Shown here piece by piece: positions 27,940 through 37,319 of a stretch of 64,000 nt of DNA. A program made the translations under genes and the position numbers. The notes beneath the pieces are model-generated. The model did no database searches. It was not told the origin of the DNA and worked only from the letters and a program-made list of their open reading frames with translations. Positions within the stretch are counted from its first letter, which is position 1; each line of letters begins with the position of its first letter. The stretch comes from Bog-756 sp963718405 (GTDB lineage Bacteria; Actinomycetota; Acidimicrobiia; Acidimicrobiales; RAAP-2), in assembly GCA_963718405.1 (NCBI GenBank), contig CAVQYZ010000003.1:62001-126000 (forward strand). Direction: 5' to 3'.

Positions 27940-29523
27940 TCAGCTCGTGGGCAGACGGTAGCGCGGCCCGCCGGGGTCGACCACGACCGACGATCCGACC
28001 AGGCCGGGCACGTCCAGCTGGCCGACCGCGCCCACGGTGTCGTCGTCGGCCGCCATGAGCGCCATATGACGGCCGTCGGGCAGGGCCACCAGCATGGGTG
28101 CCCCGGTGGGCGAGCCCTGGCCGTCCCGGATCACGGTGGCCGCCACGACGGTGGCCGTGGTCGGTGCCTCGACCTCGAGGGCCACCTCCACCGCCGACGA
28201 GTCGATGGCCGACTGGGCCCCGGTGGTGTCGCCCACCCGGAATCCGCCCGGCGGGGGGGAGGTGCCGTAGATGCCGATGGCGTGCTTGGTGATGAACCAT
28301 CCGAGCCCGGTGGCCATACCGAACCGGGTTTCCGCCCCGGCGCCCGACTCCCGCAGCCGGTCGGTCACCGTGCCGATCCCGTGGGTGGTGTAGTTGTTGC
28401 CCGGACCGCCGAAGTAGGGGAGCCCCCCGGTGACGGTCAGCGACCGGTGGTCGTCGGGAGCGATGCCGAGGGCCTCGATGGCCAGCTCCACCGCCGAGGG
28501 GAAGCAGGAGTAGATGTCGAGCACCTCGATGTCGTCGATGCCCAGCGGTGCTCTGCCGCCTGCTGCTCTGCCGCCTGCTGCCCTGCCGCCGGCCACTCCA
28601 CCGGCGGCCGAGGACGCCGCGGCCAGCGCCGCTTGCCCGGCGGCGGCGATGGCGGGAGATCGGCCGGGGTCGGGACGGGCCGAGGGGAAGCGGACATCGG
28701 TGGCCCCGGCCCCCGACCAGATGAAGACGGCCCGGTCGGCCACCCCGGCCCGCCGGGCCGCGGCCAGCGAGCAGACGATGACCGCAGCACCCTGGTCGGA
28801 GCCCAGGAAGGCCGTCATCAGCTTGGTGTACGGCTCGCAGACGATGCGGTTGTCCGGAGTGGGGGTGGCGATGTCGGCGGGGGTGCGGGCCTGCGGGAAC
28901 CAGGCGTAGGGATTGGCCGCCGCCACCTCGGTGAACGGCGCCAGGAGCTCGGCCATGGCCTGGCGGTGCTCGGCGGCGTTGCGGCCGGCCCGGGCCGCCA
29001 CCACGCTCTCGAACAGGGGGTAGACGTGCACCGGCACCAGGAGCTGGGCCCCGGTCTCGGCGGGGCCGACTCCGGGGAGGTCGTCGCCCACCACGGGGTC
29101 CGGGGCCAGATCGGTGCGGCCCAACTCCCGGGGCTCACCGGCGGCCCGGCGATGGCGCCCGGACCGGATGGCCTCGGCCCCGGCGATCACGCTCACCGAC
29201 AGGGCCCCGCCGGCGATGTCCGCGGCCGCCCGGGTGACCAGCCACTGCGGGGAGTTGCCGCCGATGGTGGTCACCTCGCAGGCGGCCGAGCGGACTCCGA
29301 GGGCCTCGGCCAACTCGGTGGCCGGGGCCGGGCCGGTACGCGTCATCACGTTCACCACCGACACCCGGTCGACGTGGTCACGCAGTCCCGGGGTCGCCTC
29401 CAAGGCCTGCCGGCCGGCCCGCACCATGAGGTCGACCGGGGTCACCACGTCGGTGCGCTCGATCGACTGGCCCGAGGCCACGATGACCGGGATGCGCTCA
29501 GGGTCGGGGACGGGGGGGTGCAT
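27940..29523 (-). CDS. Thiolase-like protein, TLP1 type
   Basis: 527 aa. The N-terminus PVIVASGQSIERTDVVTPVD and body (GAEAIRSGRHRR, VLDIYSCFPSAVELAIEALG, TGGLPYFGGPGNNYTTHGIG) are characteristic of the TLP1 group of thiolase homologues. Where true thiolases have the nucleophilic Cys, this reads TIGGNSPQWLVTRAA, so no condensation through that Cys is expected. The extra C-terminal domain (about the last 90 residues, TTATVVAATVIRDGQGSPTG) fits the OB-like add-on of mycobacterial TLP1. An Ala-Gly-Gly-Arg repeat (28546-28590) lies in the middle. Start set at ATG 29523 (MHPPVPDPERIPV). Co-oriented with the crotonase; function in CoA metabolism is unknown. Confidence 0.8.
   Translation of the reverse strand: MHPPVPDPERIPVIVASGQSIERTDVVTPVDLMVRAGRQALEATPGLRDHVDRVSVVNVMTRTGPAPATELAEALGVRSAACEVTTIGGNSPQWLVTRAAADIAGGALSVSVIAGAEAIRSGRHRRAAGEPRELGRTDLAPDPVVGDDLPGVGPAETGAQLLVPVHVYPLFESVVAARAGRNAAEHRQAMAELLAPFTEVAAANPYAWFPQARTPADIATPTPDNRIVCEPYTKLMTAFLGSDQGAAVIVCSLAAARRAGVADRAVFIWSGAGATDVRFPSARPDPGRSPAIAAAGQAALAAASSAAGGVAGGRAAGGRAAGGRAPLGIDDIEVLDIYSCFPSAVELAIEALGIAPDDHRSLTVTGGLPYFGGPGNNYTTHGIGTVTDRLRESGAGAETRFGMATGLGWFITKHAIGIYGTSPPPGGFRVGDTTGAQSAIDSSAVEVALEVEAPTTATVVAATVIRDGQGSPTGAPMLVALPDGRHMALMAADDDTVGAVGQLDVPGLVGSSVVVDPGGPRYRLPTS
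28546..28590. repeat. 15-bp tandem repeat inside the TLP1-like gene
   Basis: Three near-identical copies of TGCTGCTCTGCCGCC encode an AAGGR repeat. In-frame, so copy changes would be tolerated. Confidence 0.7.
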
Positions 29524-29637
29524 GAGGAACGGTGTGCCGGTCGGCCAGGCGGGTGGCCGAGGGGCCGCCCGGGGCCACCAGGTGGGCAAGCTACCATCGC
29601 CATCCGTTAGGCACCGCCCTGTCACGGGAGTTCACTC

Positions 29638-31189
29638 ATGGAAGACCGCACGCCGGGCCACCGACCGGGCACCGACGCCGCCGGACTGCCCGACGATTTC
29701 TTTCTGGGGGTGGCCACGGCCGGGTTCCAGGTGGAGGGCGGGTACAACGGATCCGGGCAGCCGGCCAACAACTGGCTGGCCTGGGAGCAGGCCGGGCGGG
29801 TGGAGCCGTCGGGGGACGCGGTGGGCTTCTGGGACCGGCCCGAGGTGGCCCTGGACCGGGCCGCCGCCCTGGGCTGCAACAGCTTCCGGCTGGGGGTCGA
29901 GTGGGCCCGGGTGGTGCCCGAACCGGACGTGGTCGATCGTCAGGCCCTGGACCACTACGTCTCGATCGTCCGGGGCTGCCTCGACCGTGGGCTCGAGCCA
30001 CTGGTCACCCTGCACCACTTCACCCATCCGGCCTGGCTGGGCGAGGACCTGTGGCTGCGTCCCGATGCCGCCGCTCGCTTCCGGGTCTGGGCCGAGCTGG
30101 CCGTCGAGGCCCTGGCCCCCCTGGTCCGCTACTGGGTCACCATCAACGAGATCAATGTCCTGGCCCTCGGATCGTGGCTCCTGGGGGACTTCCCGCCGGG
30201 CCGCCTGCTGGCCTTCGGCGACGTGGCCATGGCCGTGGACAACCTGCTGGCCGCCCACGTGGCCGGTTACGAGGTCATCCACGACGCCCGGCCCGACGCC
30301 GTGGTCACCACCAACAACTCCTGCCTGAGCATCTACGAGTACGACCGGATGCTCACCGACCTGCTGCTGGCCCCGTCCATGGGGATCGACCGGGACGACC
30401 TCGGCGCGTGGTTGGGCGAGCGTCGCCGCCAGCACAACGCCGCCCTGCCCCCGGCCAGCCCGGCCGAGTATGTGCTGCGCAAGGTCGGAGCGGCCCAGTG
30501 TCCGTATACCGCGGGTTCGGGTGGGGGCCCGGGCCCGGGTGGCCGTCGGTCGGTGGGCGGTTCGGTGGGCGGTCGCTGGCCGTTCGGTGGGTCGATTCCC
30601 GGTTCGTCCGAGCCGGGCGGTGCGAGCGGTCTACGACAGCCCGCACCGGCGCACCCTGGACGTCCTGGGCCTCGACTTCTACGACCCCCAGACCGCCCGG
30701 CATATCCGCCTGCCCGGCCACCGCACCGCCGGCGGGCGCAAGGGCTTCCCCACCCGTGAGCTGTGGGACGACGTCCCCGACCCGGCCGGGCTGACCCGCT
30801 GGCTGGAGACCCAACGGGCGTTGATGCCGGGGGTCCCGCTGTGGGTGGTGGAGAACGGAATGTGCAACCGGGTGCGCCAGGGACGGTCCTACATCCGCTC
30901 GGACGGATGGGACCGTCCCCGTTACCTGCGCCAGAACGTGGCGGCCGTACTGGCTGCGGTCGACCGCGGCGTACCCGTGCAGGGGTACTGGCACTGGTCA
31001 CTGGTCGACAACTACGAGTGGGGATCGTACGAGCCCCGCTTCGGTCTCTACGGCGTCGACCGGCATCGCGGCGAGCACGGGACGCGCTGGCTCGACACGG
31101 ACTCGCTGGGGGACGACGCCGGCGGTGCCTACCGGACCATCATCGCCGGGCTGCGGGCCGGTGATCGGTCGGTGCTCGACGAGCCCTGA
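29638..31189 (+). CDS. Glycoside hydrolase family 1 (beta-glucosidase-like), frameshifted
   Basis: About 515 aa TIM-barrel enzyme. N-terminus DDFFLGVATAGFQVEGGYNG (GH1 start), SFRLGVEWARVVPEP, LVTLHHFTHPAWLGED, acid/base Glu in YWVTINEINVLALG, nucleophile Glu in LWVVENGMCNRVRQG, and the substrate-site end GYWHWSLVDNYEWGSYEPRF. A frame change lies in a repetitive GGTGGGCGGTTC region between about 30500 and 30620; the stretch there reads as low-complexity sequence in either frame. ATG at 29638 is preceded by GGGAG. No signal peptide, so cytoplasmic; natural sugar unknown. Confidence 0.87.
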
Positions 31190-31238
31190 CCCTGGCGGTT
31201 GCCGTCGGTGGTTGGGTGGCGGTCCCGGTCTGGTGCGC

Positions 31239-32210
31239 TCAGGCGTCCACGGTCCGGGCCAGGCCCGTCAGCACCTGCTCGGCCTGACTCACGATCTGGG
31301 CGACCAGGCTGGCCGCCGGCATGAGGGTCTGGATGGCACCGACGCCCTGGCCGGTGGGGTAGCACTCGCGTTCAGGGTCGATGTCCGAGGTGCCCTCGTC
31401 CCCACCCAGGTGGAACGCACCTTCATGCATCGATCGCCCGAGTTGGGCGGGGAACGGCTCGAGCTCTTCGGGGTGCTCCTCGTAGAACGTGGTGTACCGG
31501 TTGCGGACCACCCGCATGGTCTTGCCCGAGAAGGCCCGGCTGATGGTGGTGCCGTCCTCTTTGGTGCGCACCAGCGCGTCTTTGTAACCCGTCACGGCCC
31601 GGGCCTCGGGGGTGGCGATGAACCGCGTGCCGATCCAGACACCGTCGGCACCGAGGGAGAGAGCGGCGGCCAGGCCCCTCCCGTCGAAGATGCCGCCGGC
31701 GGCGACCACCGGGATGTGCGCCCCGACGGCGTCGACGATCTGGGGGACCAGGGGCATGGTGGCCACCAGACCGGTATGCCCGCCGGCCTCGGTGCCCTGA
31801 GCCACCACGATGTCGCACCCGGCGTCGAGGGCGCGCCGGGCGTGGTCGACCTTGCCGCACATGTTGACGACCAGCACGTCATGCCGGTGACACAGCTCGA
31901 CCACGTCGGCCGGGACTCCCAGGCCGGCGACGAACACCGAGGCCCCGCCATCGATGATCTGGCCGACCTGGGCGGCGAGATCGCCGGGCATGGCGGTGAG
32001 CAGGTCCACGCCGAACGGCTTGTCGGTGGCTTGACGCACGGCGGCGATCTCGCTCACCATCTGCTCGTTGCTCATGGTCGAGGCCCCCAGGCAGCCGAAT
32101 CCTCCGGCCTCCGACACCGCCGTGACCAGGGGCGCATACGACACGCCGCCCATGCCGGCCAGCATGACCGGATGGTCGATGCCGAGGATGTCGGTCAGTC
32201 TGGTCTTCAT
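31239..32210 (-). CDS. Nitronate monooxygenase family (NMO/2-nitropropane dioxygenase-like)
   Basis: 323 aa FMN-dependent TIM-barrel. Motifs: HPVMLAGMGGVSYAPLVTAV, GFGCLGASTMS, VVAQGTEAGGHTGLVAT (FMN site and the conserved His), PVVAAGGIFDGRGLAAALSL and GADGVWIGTRFIATPEA (phosphate-binding). Class I NMOs oxidise alkyl nitronates; many members in acyl-CoA regions are reductase-like, so substrate is open. ATG at 32210 follows GAGGAG. Divergent from the VOC gene; an imperfect operator-like palindrome lies between. Confidence 0.85.
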   Translation of the reverse strand: MKTRLTDILGIDHPVMLAGMGGVSYAPLVTAVSEAGGFGCLGASTMSNEQMVSEIAAVRQATDKPFGVDLLTAMPGDLAAQVGQIIDGGASVFVAGLGVPADVVELCHRHDVLVVNMCGKVDHARRALDAGCDIVVAQGTEAGGHTGLVATMPLVPQIVDAVGAHIPVVAAGGIFDGRGLAAALSLGADGVWIGTRFIATPEARAVTGYKDALVRTKEDGTTISRAFSGKTMRVVRNRYTTFYEEHPEELEPFPAQLGRSMHEGAFHLGGDEGTSDIDPERECYPTGQGVGAIQTLMPAASLVAQIVSQAEQVLTGLARTVDA

Positions 32211-32242
32211 CTCGAACTCCTCATTCGGTGAGCTTCCGGTAG

Positions 32243-32257
32243 GGACCCTAGTGGTCC
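32243..32257. promoter_or_regulatory. Inverted repeat between divergent genes
   Basis: GGACCCTAGTGGTCC: 5-bp arms GGACC/GGTCC with a 5-bp spacer, 33 bases upstream of the NMO start and 65 upstream of the VOC start. Could be a regulator site; there is no second copy to support it. Confidence 0.3.
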
Positions 32258-32321
32258 ACCTGGTCGATCCCTGGCCGACGATCCGTCGCTCGTCGGGTAG
32301 CTGACCCCTACGATTACCGGC

Positions 32322-32711
32322 ATGTTGGGCGGCGCCGTCATCTACGTCAAACACCTGGACCGGATGCGGTCGTTCTACGAGGGGTGCTTCCAGATGGAGG
32401 CCGCCGACGTTTCTGAGAAGTACTGCGTGCTCGAGTCCGAGTCGTTCACGTTGTCGCTTGTGAGGATGCCCGAGCAGATCGCTGCAACGATTGTGGTGTC
32501 GGTTCCCCCGGTGCGTCGTGAAGAGGTCCCGATCAAGCTCGCCCTCCTGGTTGACAGCATCGATGCCCTACGCCCGCTCTTCGCGGAGTTCGGGGGCGTC
32601 GTCGATTCAGCCACCAGCCAGTGGGAGTTCCGGGGTGGGATCCACTGCGACGGCCTCGACCCCGAGGGTAACGTCCTGCAACTCGTCGAGCTGGTTCGAA
32701 CTGACGGGTAG
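32322..32711 (+). CDS. VOC-superfamily (glyoxalase-like) protein
   Basis: 129 aa. One beta-alpha-beta-beta-beta module starts GGAVIYVKHLDRMRSFYEGC and the second ends GIHCDGLDPEGNVLQLVELV, the usual glyoxalase/dioxygenase pattern with DPEGN before the final strand. Possible metal ligands are His in YVKHLDR and the late Glu in LVELV. VOC proteins include isomerases, dioxygenases and resistance proteins; no specific role can be given. It lies 24 bases ahead of the YdcF-like gene, possibly co-transcribed. Confidence 0.7.
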   Translation: MLGGAVIYVKHLDRMRSFYEGCFQMEAADVSEKYCVLESESFTLSLVRMPEQIAATIVVSVPPVRREEVPIKLALLVDSIDALRPLFAEFGGVVDSATSQWEFRGGIHCDGLDPEGNVLQLVELVRTDG

Positions 32712-32734
32712 GCCTCGGGCGGCCTACATTTCCG

Positions 32735-33181
32735 TTGGTGTCGATGGTCATCCTGGTTCCCGGCTACGGCGGGCGGATCCGAGGTGTCGAGCGGTGGCGG
32801 ATGACCGTGGCCCAGCGAACCCTGGCCCGGCATGGTGGGGGCGCCCTCGTGGCCAGCGGACACCGGGGCGAGGCTGAGCGATTGGCCTCGCTCGCTCCCG
32901 AAGGGTCGGTCATCATCGAGCCGACGGCCCGATCGACATGGGAGAACGTGGAACGGTCTATTCCGTACCTCGAAGGTGCCGACCAGATCGCGGTGGCATC
33001 GGACTGGTTCCACGCTCGCCGGGCCGGCAGCTACTTGAGACGGATGCGGCCCGATCTGGCCGCCCGGCTCGTTCCGGCCGACGGCGACTGGCTGCACAGC
33101 TGGTGGGTGCATGCCGGTGGCGCGGCGTATGCCGTCCTGAGTGCCGGCCGTCGTCTGGCCAGGGCCACCCGGGGCGGATAG
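32735..33181 (+). CDS. YdcF-like (DUF218) protein
   Basis: 148 aa. VILVPGYGGRIRGVERWRM, then ALVASGHRGEAERL, IIEPTARSTWENVERSI and QIAVASDWFHARRAG match the DUF218 pattern of SGG/SGH...E, E..S..T.EN and the later S..FH.RR. Family members bind nucleotide-like cofactors; E. coli YdcF binds S-adenosylmethionine. The hydrophobic leader found in membrane-anchored relatives is absent. Start may be GTG 32735 or ATG 32744. Confidence 0.65.
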   Translation: MVSMVILVPGYGGRIRGVERWRMTVAQRTLARHGGGALVASGHRGEAERLASLAPEGSVIIEPTARSTWENVERSIPYLEGADQIAVASDWFHARRAGSYLRRMRPDLAARLVPADGDWLHSWWVHAGGAAYAVLSAGRRLARATRGG

Positions 33182-33229
33182 ATCAGGGGGACGGACAGGG
33201 CGGACAGATCAGGCGTTGACGGGTGGCCG

Positions 33230-34951
33230 TCACTTCGCCGGTGTGGTGCTCGGAGCTTCCCGGGCGGGGACCTGCGGGTGGGGTGACGATGTGGCCGATG
33301 TGGCCGATGTGGCCGATGTGGCCGATGTGGCCGATGTGGCCGGTGACGTGATCAGACCCGCGGCTGTTTCGGCCACGCGGGCATCGGCGGCTGACGCCTC
33401 GGCGGCGGCCGCTTCGTCGTCGAGCGACAAGCTGGGTACGAAGTCGCGTTGACGGACCAGGATCAGCGATCCCACCGCACCGATCAGTGACACCACGGCG
33501 GCGATGGCCATCAGGTGGTCGAAGGTGGCGGTGAATCCGACGTGGTACGCCGCGGTCAGGGCGTTTCGCACCGGGGCGTCAGGGATCGACGCCGCCAGTT
33601 GGCGCACGCCGCCCTCGGCGACTGCGGCGGACAGTTGGGACCCACCGTGGGCCACCACCAGTCGGCCGGCCGGAGTGGCCACCAGGGCGTTGACCGTGGC
33701 CGGTCGGATCTGGCTCAGGAAGACTGCGCCGAGTCCGGCGATCCCGGTGGCGATGCCCACCTGGCGGAACGTGCTGGTGGCGCCGGACGCCATGCCGCTG
33801 TGCTCCGGCGGCACCACCGATACCGTGGCCGACGCCACCACCGGATTGATGATGCCGATGCCGATGCCGGCCACGATGAACCCCGGCAGCAGCACCGTCC
33901 AGGTCGAGTCCGCTTGGACATGGGTGGTCAGGACGCAACCAAGGGAGATGAGCAGCAGGCCCAGCCCGAGCAGGTACCGGGCCCCCACCTTCACCGTCAT
34001 CTTGCCGGCGATGGGGGCGATGCCGAAGGCCAGCAGGGTGATGGGCAACAGCCGGACGCCGGCGGCGAAGGGCCCGAAGCCCAGCACGTCCTGCATGTAG
34101 AGGGTGAGGTACAAGAACATGGCGTAGATGGAGCCCGAGATGGTGAAGGCGGCCAGCGACACCCCGCTCATGGCCGGACGCTTGAACAACGTCAGGTCGA
34201 GCATGGGGTCCGCCCCGCGCCACTCGGCCACCAGGAACGCCGCCATGGCCACGGCCGATCCGGCCAGCAGGCCTACGATGAGCGCACTGCTCCACCCTTG
34301 CGAGTTCCCTTCGACCAGGGCATAGACCAGCATGAAGAGCGAGGCGGAGAAGGTGACGAACCCGATCCAGTCGACCTTCCTGGGGACGGGCGGGAGCGAG
34401 TCCCTCACCTTGGCCAGGGTGATGACGATGGCAGCTGCTCCGATAGGCAGGTTGACGAAGAAGATCCACCGCCACCCGATGCCACTGGTCAGTGCGCCGC
34501 CCACCAGCGGCCCGATGGCCACGGCTCCACCGATGACCGCTCCGTAGATGCCGAAGGCCGTCCCTCGTTCCTTGCCCGAGAAGGCCTGGGCGATGAGGGC
34601 CAGCGAGGTGGCGAACATGATCGCCCCCCCCACCCCCTGGACGGCCCGGGACACGTTGAGCATGAGTGGCGACGTGGACAGGCCGCACGCCAGCGATGCT
34701 GCCGAGAACACCGTCAACCCGATGGCGAAGAGCCGACGTCGGCCGAAGATGTCGCCGATGACGCCCGCCGTCAACAGGAACGCCGCCAGGGTCAGGGTGT
34801 AGGCGTCGATGACCCACTGGAGGTCGGAGAAGGACGAGTGCAGCGACCGCTGGATATCGGGGAGGGCGACGTTGACCACCGAGAGGTCCAACAGGAGCAT
34901 GAAGGTGCCGGCGCACACCGCGGTGAGCGTCCACCACTTGCGGTCCATCAC
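33230..34951 (-). CDS. MFS exporter, DHA2 (EmrB/QacA) family
   Basis: 573 aa, 14 transmembrane segments. DHA2 motifs: LLDLSVVNVALPDIQ in TM1, LQWVIDAYTLTLAAFLLTAG, GDIFGRRRLFAIGL (motif A), and GGALTSGIGWRWIFFVNLPI (motif C/D2 region). These are drug/proton antiporters. The C-terminus has a run of Ala-Thr-Ser tripeptides coded by a 9-bp repeat. ATG at 34951 is preceded by AAAAGGGGGG. No adjacent regulator, so the substrate is unknown. Confidence 0.93.
   Translation of the reverse strand: MMDRKWWTLTAVCAGTFMLLLDLSVVNVALPDIQRSLHSSFSDLQWVIDAYTLTLAAFLLTAGVIGDIFGRRRLFAIGLTVFSAASLACGLSTSPLMLNVSRAVQGVGGAIMFATSLALIAQAFSGKERGTAFGIYGAVIGGAVAIGPLVGGALTSGIGWRWIFFVNLPIGAAAIVITLAKVRDSLPPVPRKVDWIGFVTFSASLFMLVYALVEGNSQGWSSALIVGLLAGSAVAMAAFLVAEWRGADPMLDLTLFKRPAMSGVSLAAFTISGSIYAMFLYLTLYMQDVLGFGPFAAGVRLLPITLLAFGIAPIAGKMTVKVGARYLLGLGLLLISLGCVLTTHVQADSTWTVLLPGFIVAGIGIGIINPVVASATVSVVPPEHSGMASGATSTFRQVGIATGIAGLGAVFLSQIRPATVNALVATPAGRLVVAHGGSQLSAAVAEGGVRQLAASIPDAPVRNALTAAYHVGFTATFDHLMAIAAVVSLIGAVGSLILVRQRDFVPSLSLDDEAAAAEASAADARVAETAAGLITSPATSATSATSATSATSATSSPHPQVPAREAPSTTPAK
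33288..33341. repeat. 9-bp tandem repeat, six copies, inside the DHA2 exporter gene
   Basis: Six perfect copies of GATGTGGCC. On the coding (minus) strand they encode ATS/SAT tripeptides in the cytoplasmic C-terminal tail. Perfect identity suggests recent expansion. Confidence 0.9.
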
Positions 34952-35065
34952 ACCCCCCTTTTCCCGGTTGACGCACCACCCCGGATATCGGAGGCGAGTG
35001 CTGAACCGAGCCCGCTGTTCACATTAGATGCTGACCGACCCCCTAGGGAGGATCGCCGAGTCCCC

Positions 35066-36377
35066 TCAGACCGTCCCGTAGGTGGTGTCCCGGTCCGGTG
35101 CCCGGAGGCCGTTGGTCATCAGCTCAGCGGTGACCGAGGCCAGGTCGGCGCAGAGTTGCTCCACCACCTGGAGATGACCGGCCTGGACCGTGGCGTGGAG
35201 GCTGTCCGGAGGGCTCTGCCGGTCGAAGAACCAACCACCCCGGGCCGCCAGGCCGTCCCCCAGGGCGAAGGAGTCGACGACCGCCGTCGACGGGGTCGCC
35301 GCCGAACGCGAAGACGGTGGCATCGGGGTGGCCCCGGAGCGCCAACCCGGGCTGGCGGGCGATGGCCGCTTTGAGGGTGGTCGAAGCCCGGTGGGCCTGG
35401 TCGGCCAGATGGAGGTAGCCCTCCTGACCCAGGTGGTGGAGGACCGCCCATCCGGCGGCGATGGGGCCGGCGGGACGGGTCCCGGCCATGGAGGGGGACC
35501 CGTAGAGCCCCCCGAGCCAGTTGGAGGTGACGAACGGCTGCATCCGGGCCAGTTGACGGTCCCGGTACACGATCACCGAGATCCCCTTGGATGCGTACCC
35601 GTACTTGTGGAGGTCGGCGCTGATCGAGGTCACTCCGGGCACCGAGAGGTCCCAGGGCTTGGACAGATGGCCCAGTTGGCCCAGGAACGGGAGGATGAAG
35701 CCACCCATGCAGGCGTCGACGTGGCACAGGATGCCGCGTTCGACAGCCATGGCCGCAATCTCGGGGATGGGGTCGATGATCCCCTGGGGATAGGACGGCG
35801 CCGACCCCACGATCATCACGGTCGAGTCGTCCACGGCGTCGGCCATGGCGTCCACGTCGGCCGAGAAGTCCGGGGTCACCGGCACCCGACGGGACTCGAC
35901 GTCGAAGTAGTGGGCGGCCTTCTCGAAGGCGGCGTGCGCCGAGGTGGCCAGCACCATGTTGGGTCGGGAGACGGACCGTTCCGCCCGACCCCAGTCGCGG
36001 GCGGCCTTGGTGGCCTGCAGCAGGGATTCGGTGCCTCCCGAGGTCAAGAAGCCCCGGACCTCGCCCCTCTGCCCGACCGGGAGCTGGTCCGCCCCCAGCA
36101 ACCCGGCGGTGATGCCCACGATGTCGTGCTGCATACGCCCGAGGCTGGGGAAGACCGCAGTGTTGAGGGCGTTCTCGGCCGAGTACATGGCCCCGGCCCG
36201 CTCCAGAAGGTCGTGCACCTCATCGCCCGCCGAGTAGACCAGGCTGAAGACCCGTCCGCCCCGCCAGTCCCGGTCATCGGTCCGCAGCTCGGCCATCCGG
36301 GCCAGCACCTGGTCGGGTTGGAGTCCGTGTCGGGGGAGCCGCGGTGGTAGCCGCTCGTCAGGAGAACCGTCGGCCAC
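35066..36377 (-). CDS. PLP-dependent decarboxylase/lyase (group II, sphingosine-phosphate-lyase-like), frameshifted
   Basis: About 436 aa. RVFSLVYSAGDEVHDLLERA and GFLTSGGTESLLQATKAARD begin the fold; HVDACMGGFILPFLGQLGH has the PLP-binding Asp; TSISADLHKYGYASKGISVI has the Schiff-base Lys in HKYG. The overall pattern is closest to sphingosine-1-phosphate lyase/tyrosine decarboxylase relatives. The last 85 residues (STAVVDSFALGDGLAARGGW) are in another frame; a one-base indel near 35297 explains this. Bacterial members act on amino acids or long-chain bases; the substrate here is unknown. Confidence 0.82.
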
Positions 36378-36443
36378 CGACCCAGCCTACGGCGGCCGAC
36401 GCAGCCCATGGCCGCCCGGGCGGTGCCACGCAGCGCCGCCACT

Positions 36444-36539
36444 GCTCCGGCTCAGCTGCTTCGGCTCAGGTGCTCGGCTCAGGTGCTCCGGCTCAGGTGC
36501 TCGGCTCAGGTGCTTCGGCTCAGCTGCTTCGGGTCAGGT
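36444..36539. repeat. Imperfect 13-14-bp tandem repeat, seven copies
   Basis: Seven units of GCTCCGGCTCAGGT with one-base variants, between the start of the PLP-enzyme gene and the end of the ABC permease gene. The last unit includes the permease stop codon (36534-36536). Confidence 0.8.
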
Positions 36540-37319
36540 GATGTCCCGCTGGGCCATGATGGCCGAGCCGATGGCGGCGATGATCAGCCCGTAGGCCAGG
36601 ATGAGCAGGCCGCCCTCCCACCAGCTGAACAGCCCGTAGTCCATGCCCCGGCCGCGGGTCACGTTGGAGGCGGCGCTGGCGGCACCGGACGGGAGCCACT
36701 TCGACGTCCCGTGCCAGATCCCGATGATGATCTGTTCGACGATGAGGAACCAGCCCAAAGAGACGATGATGGCGGCCACCTGGTTGGTGAGCAACGAGCC
36801 CACCCCCACACCCAGGATCCCGAAGAGGGCGTAGACCAACAGCATCCCGGGAGCCACGGCGGGAACCTGGCGGATCAGGGCGGAGAACGATCCACCGTCA
36901 GCCGCCAGGCCGATGCCGGCTCCGATCACCGTGAACACCAAGAGGAACAGCGCCATGCCGATACTCACCAACGCCGCGGTGATCAGCTTGGCTCCGACGA
37001 ACTCAGGCCGGCGGGGAAGCACCAGGAACGAGGTGGTCACGGTCTTGTGGCGGAACTCGGCCGTGACCATCAAGGTGCCGAGCAGCAGGGCGAAGATGTA
37101 GCCACCCACCCCGGCGCCGACCAGGTTCCGTAGTTGCTGGGTGGTCTGGGGAACGATGCTGAAGGCGGGGGCGTTGTTCCCGTTCCCGTTCCCGCTGGCG
37201 CCGTTGAGGAAGATCAACAGGATGCTCAGGGCGGTGATGAGGGTGGCGATGCCGGTCATCACCCACGGCACCGCGGTGGTGCGCACCTTGATCCACTCCG
37301 AGCGCACGCCGGCGATCAC
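36534..37319 (-). CDS. ABC-2 type transporter permease
   Basis: 261 aa with six hydrophobic helices (PWVMTGIATLITALSILLIF, GVGGYIFALLLGTLMVTAEF, VSIGMALFLLVFTVIGAGI and others). Starts with IAGVRSEWIKVRTTAVPW, the usual beginning of ABC-2 permeases. It lacks an ATPase domain; the ATPase gene lies immediately upstream and overlaps it by four bases (ATGA). Probably exports a lipid or antibiotic-like molecule, but nothing indicates which. Confidence 0.87.
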   Translation of the reverse strand: MIAGVRSEWIKVRTTAVPWVMTGIATLITALSILLIFLNGASGNGNGNNAPAFSIVPQTTQQLRNLVGAGVGGYIFALLLGTLMVTAEFRHKTVTTSFLVLPRRPEFVGAKLITAALVSIGMALFLLVFTVIGAGIGLAADGGSFSALIRQVPAVAPGMLLVYALFGILGVGVGSLLTNQVAAIIVSLGWFLIVEQIIIGIWHGTSKWLPSGAASAASNVTRGRGMDYGLFSWWEGGLLILAYGLIIAAIGSAIMAQRDIT

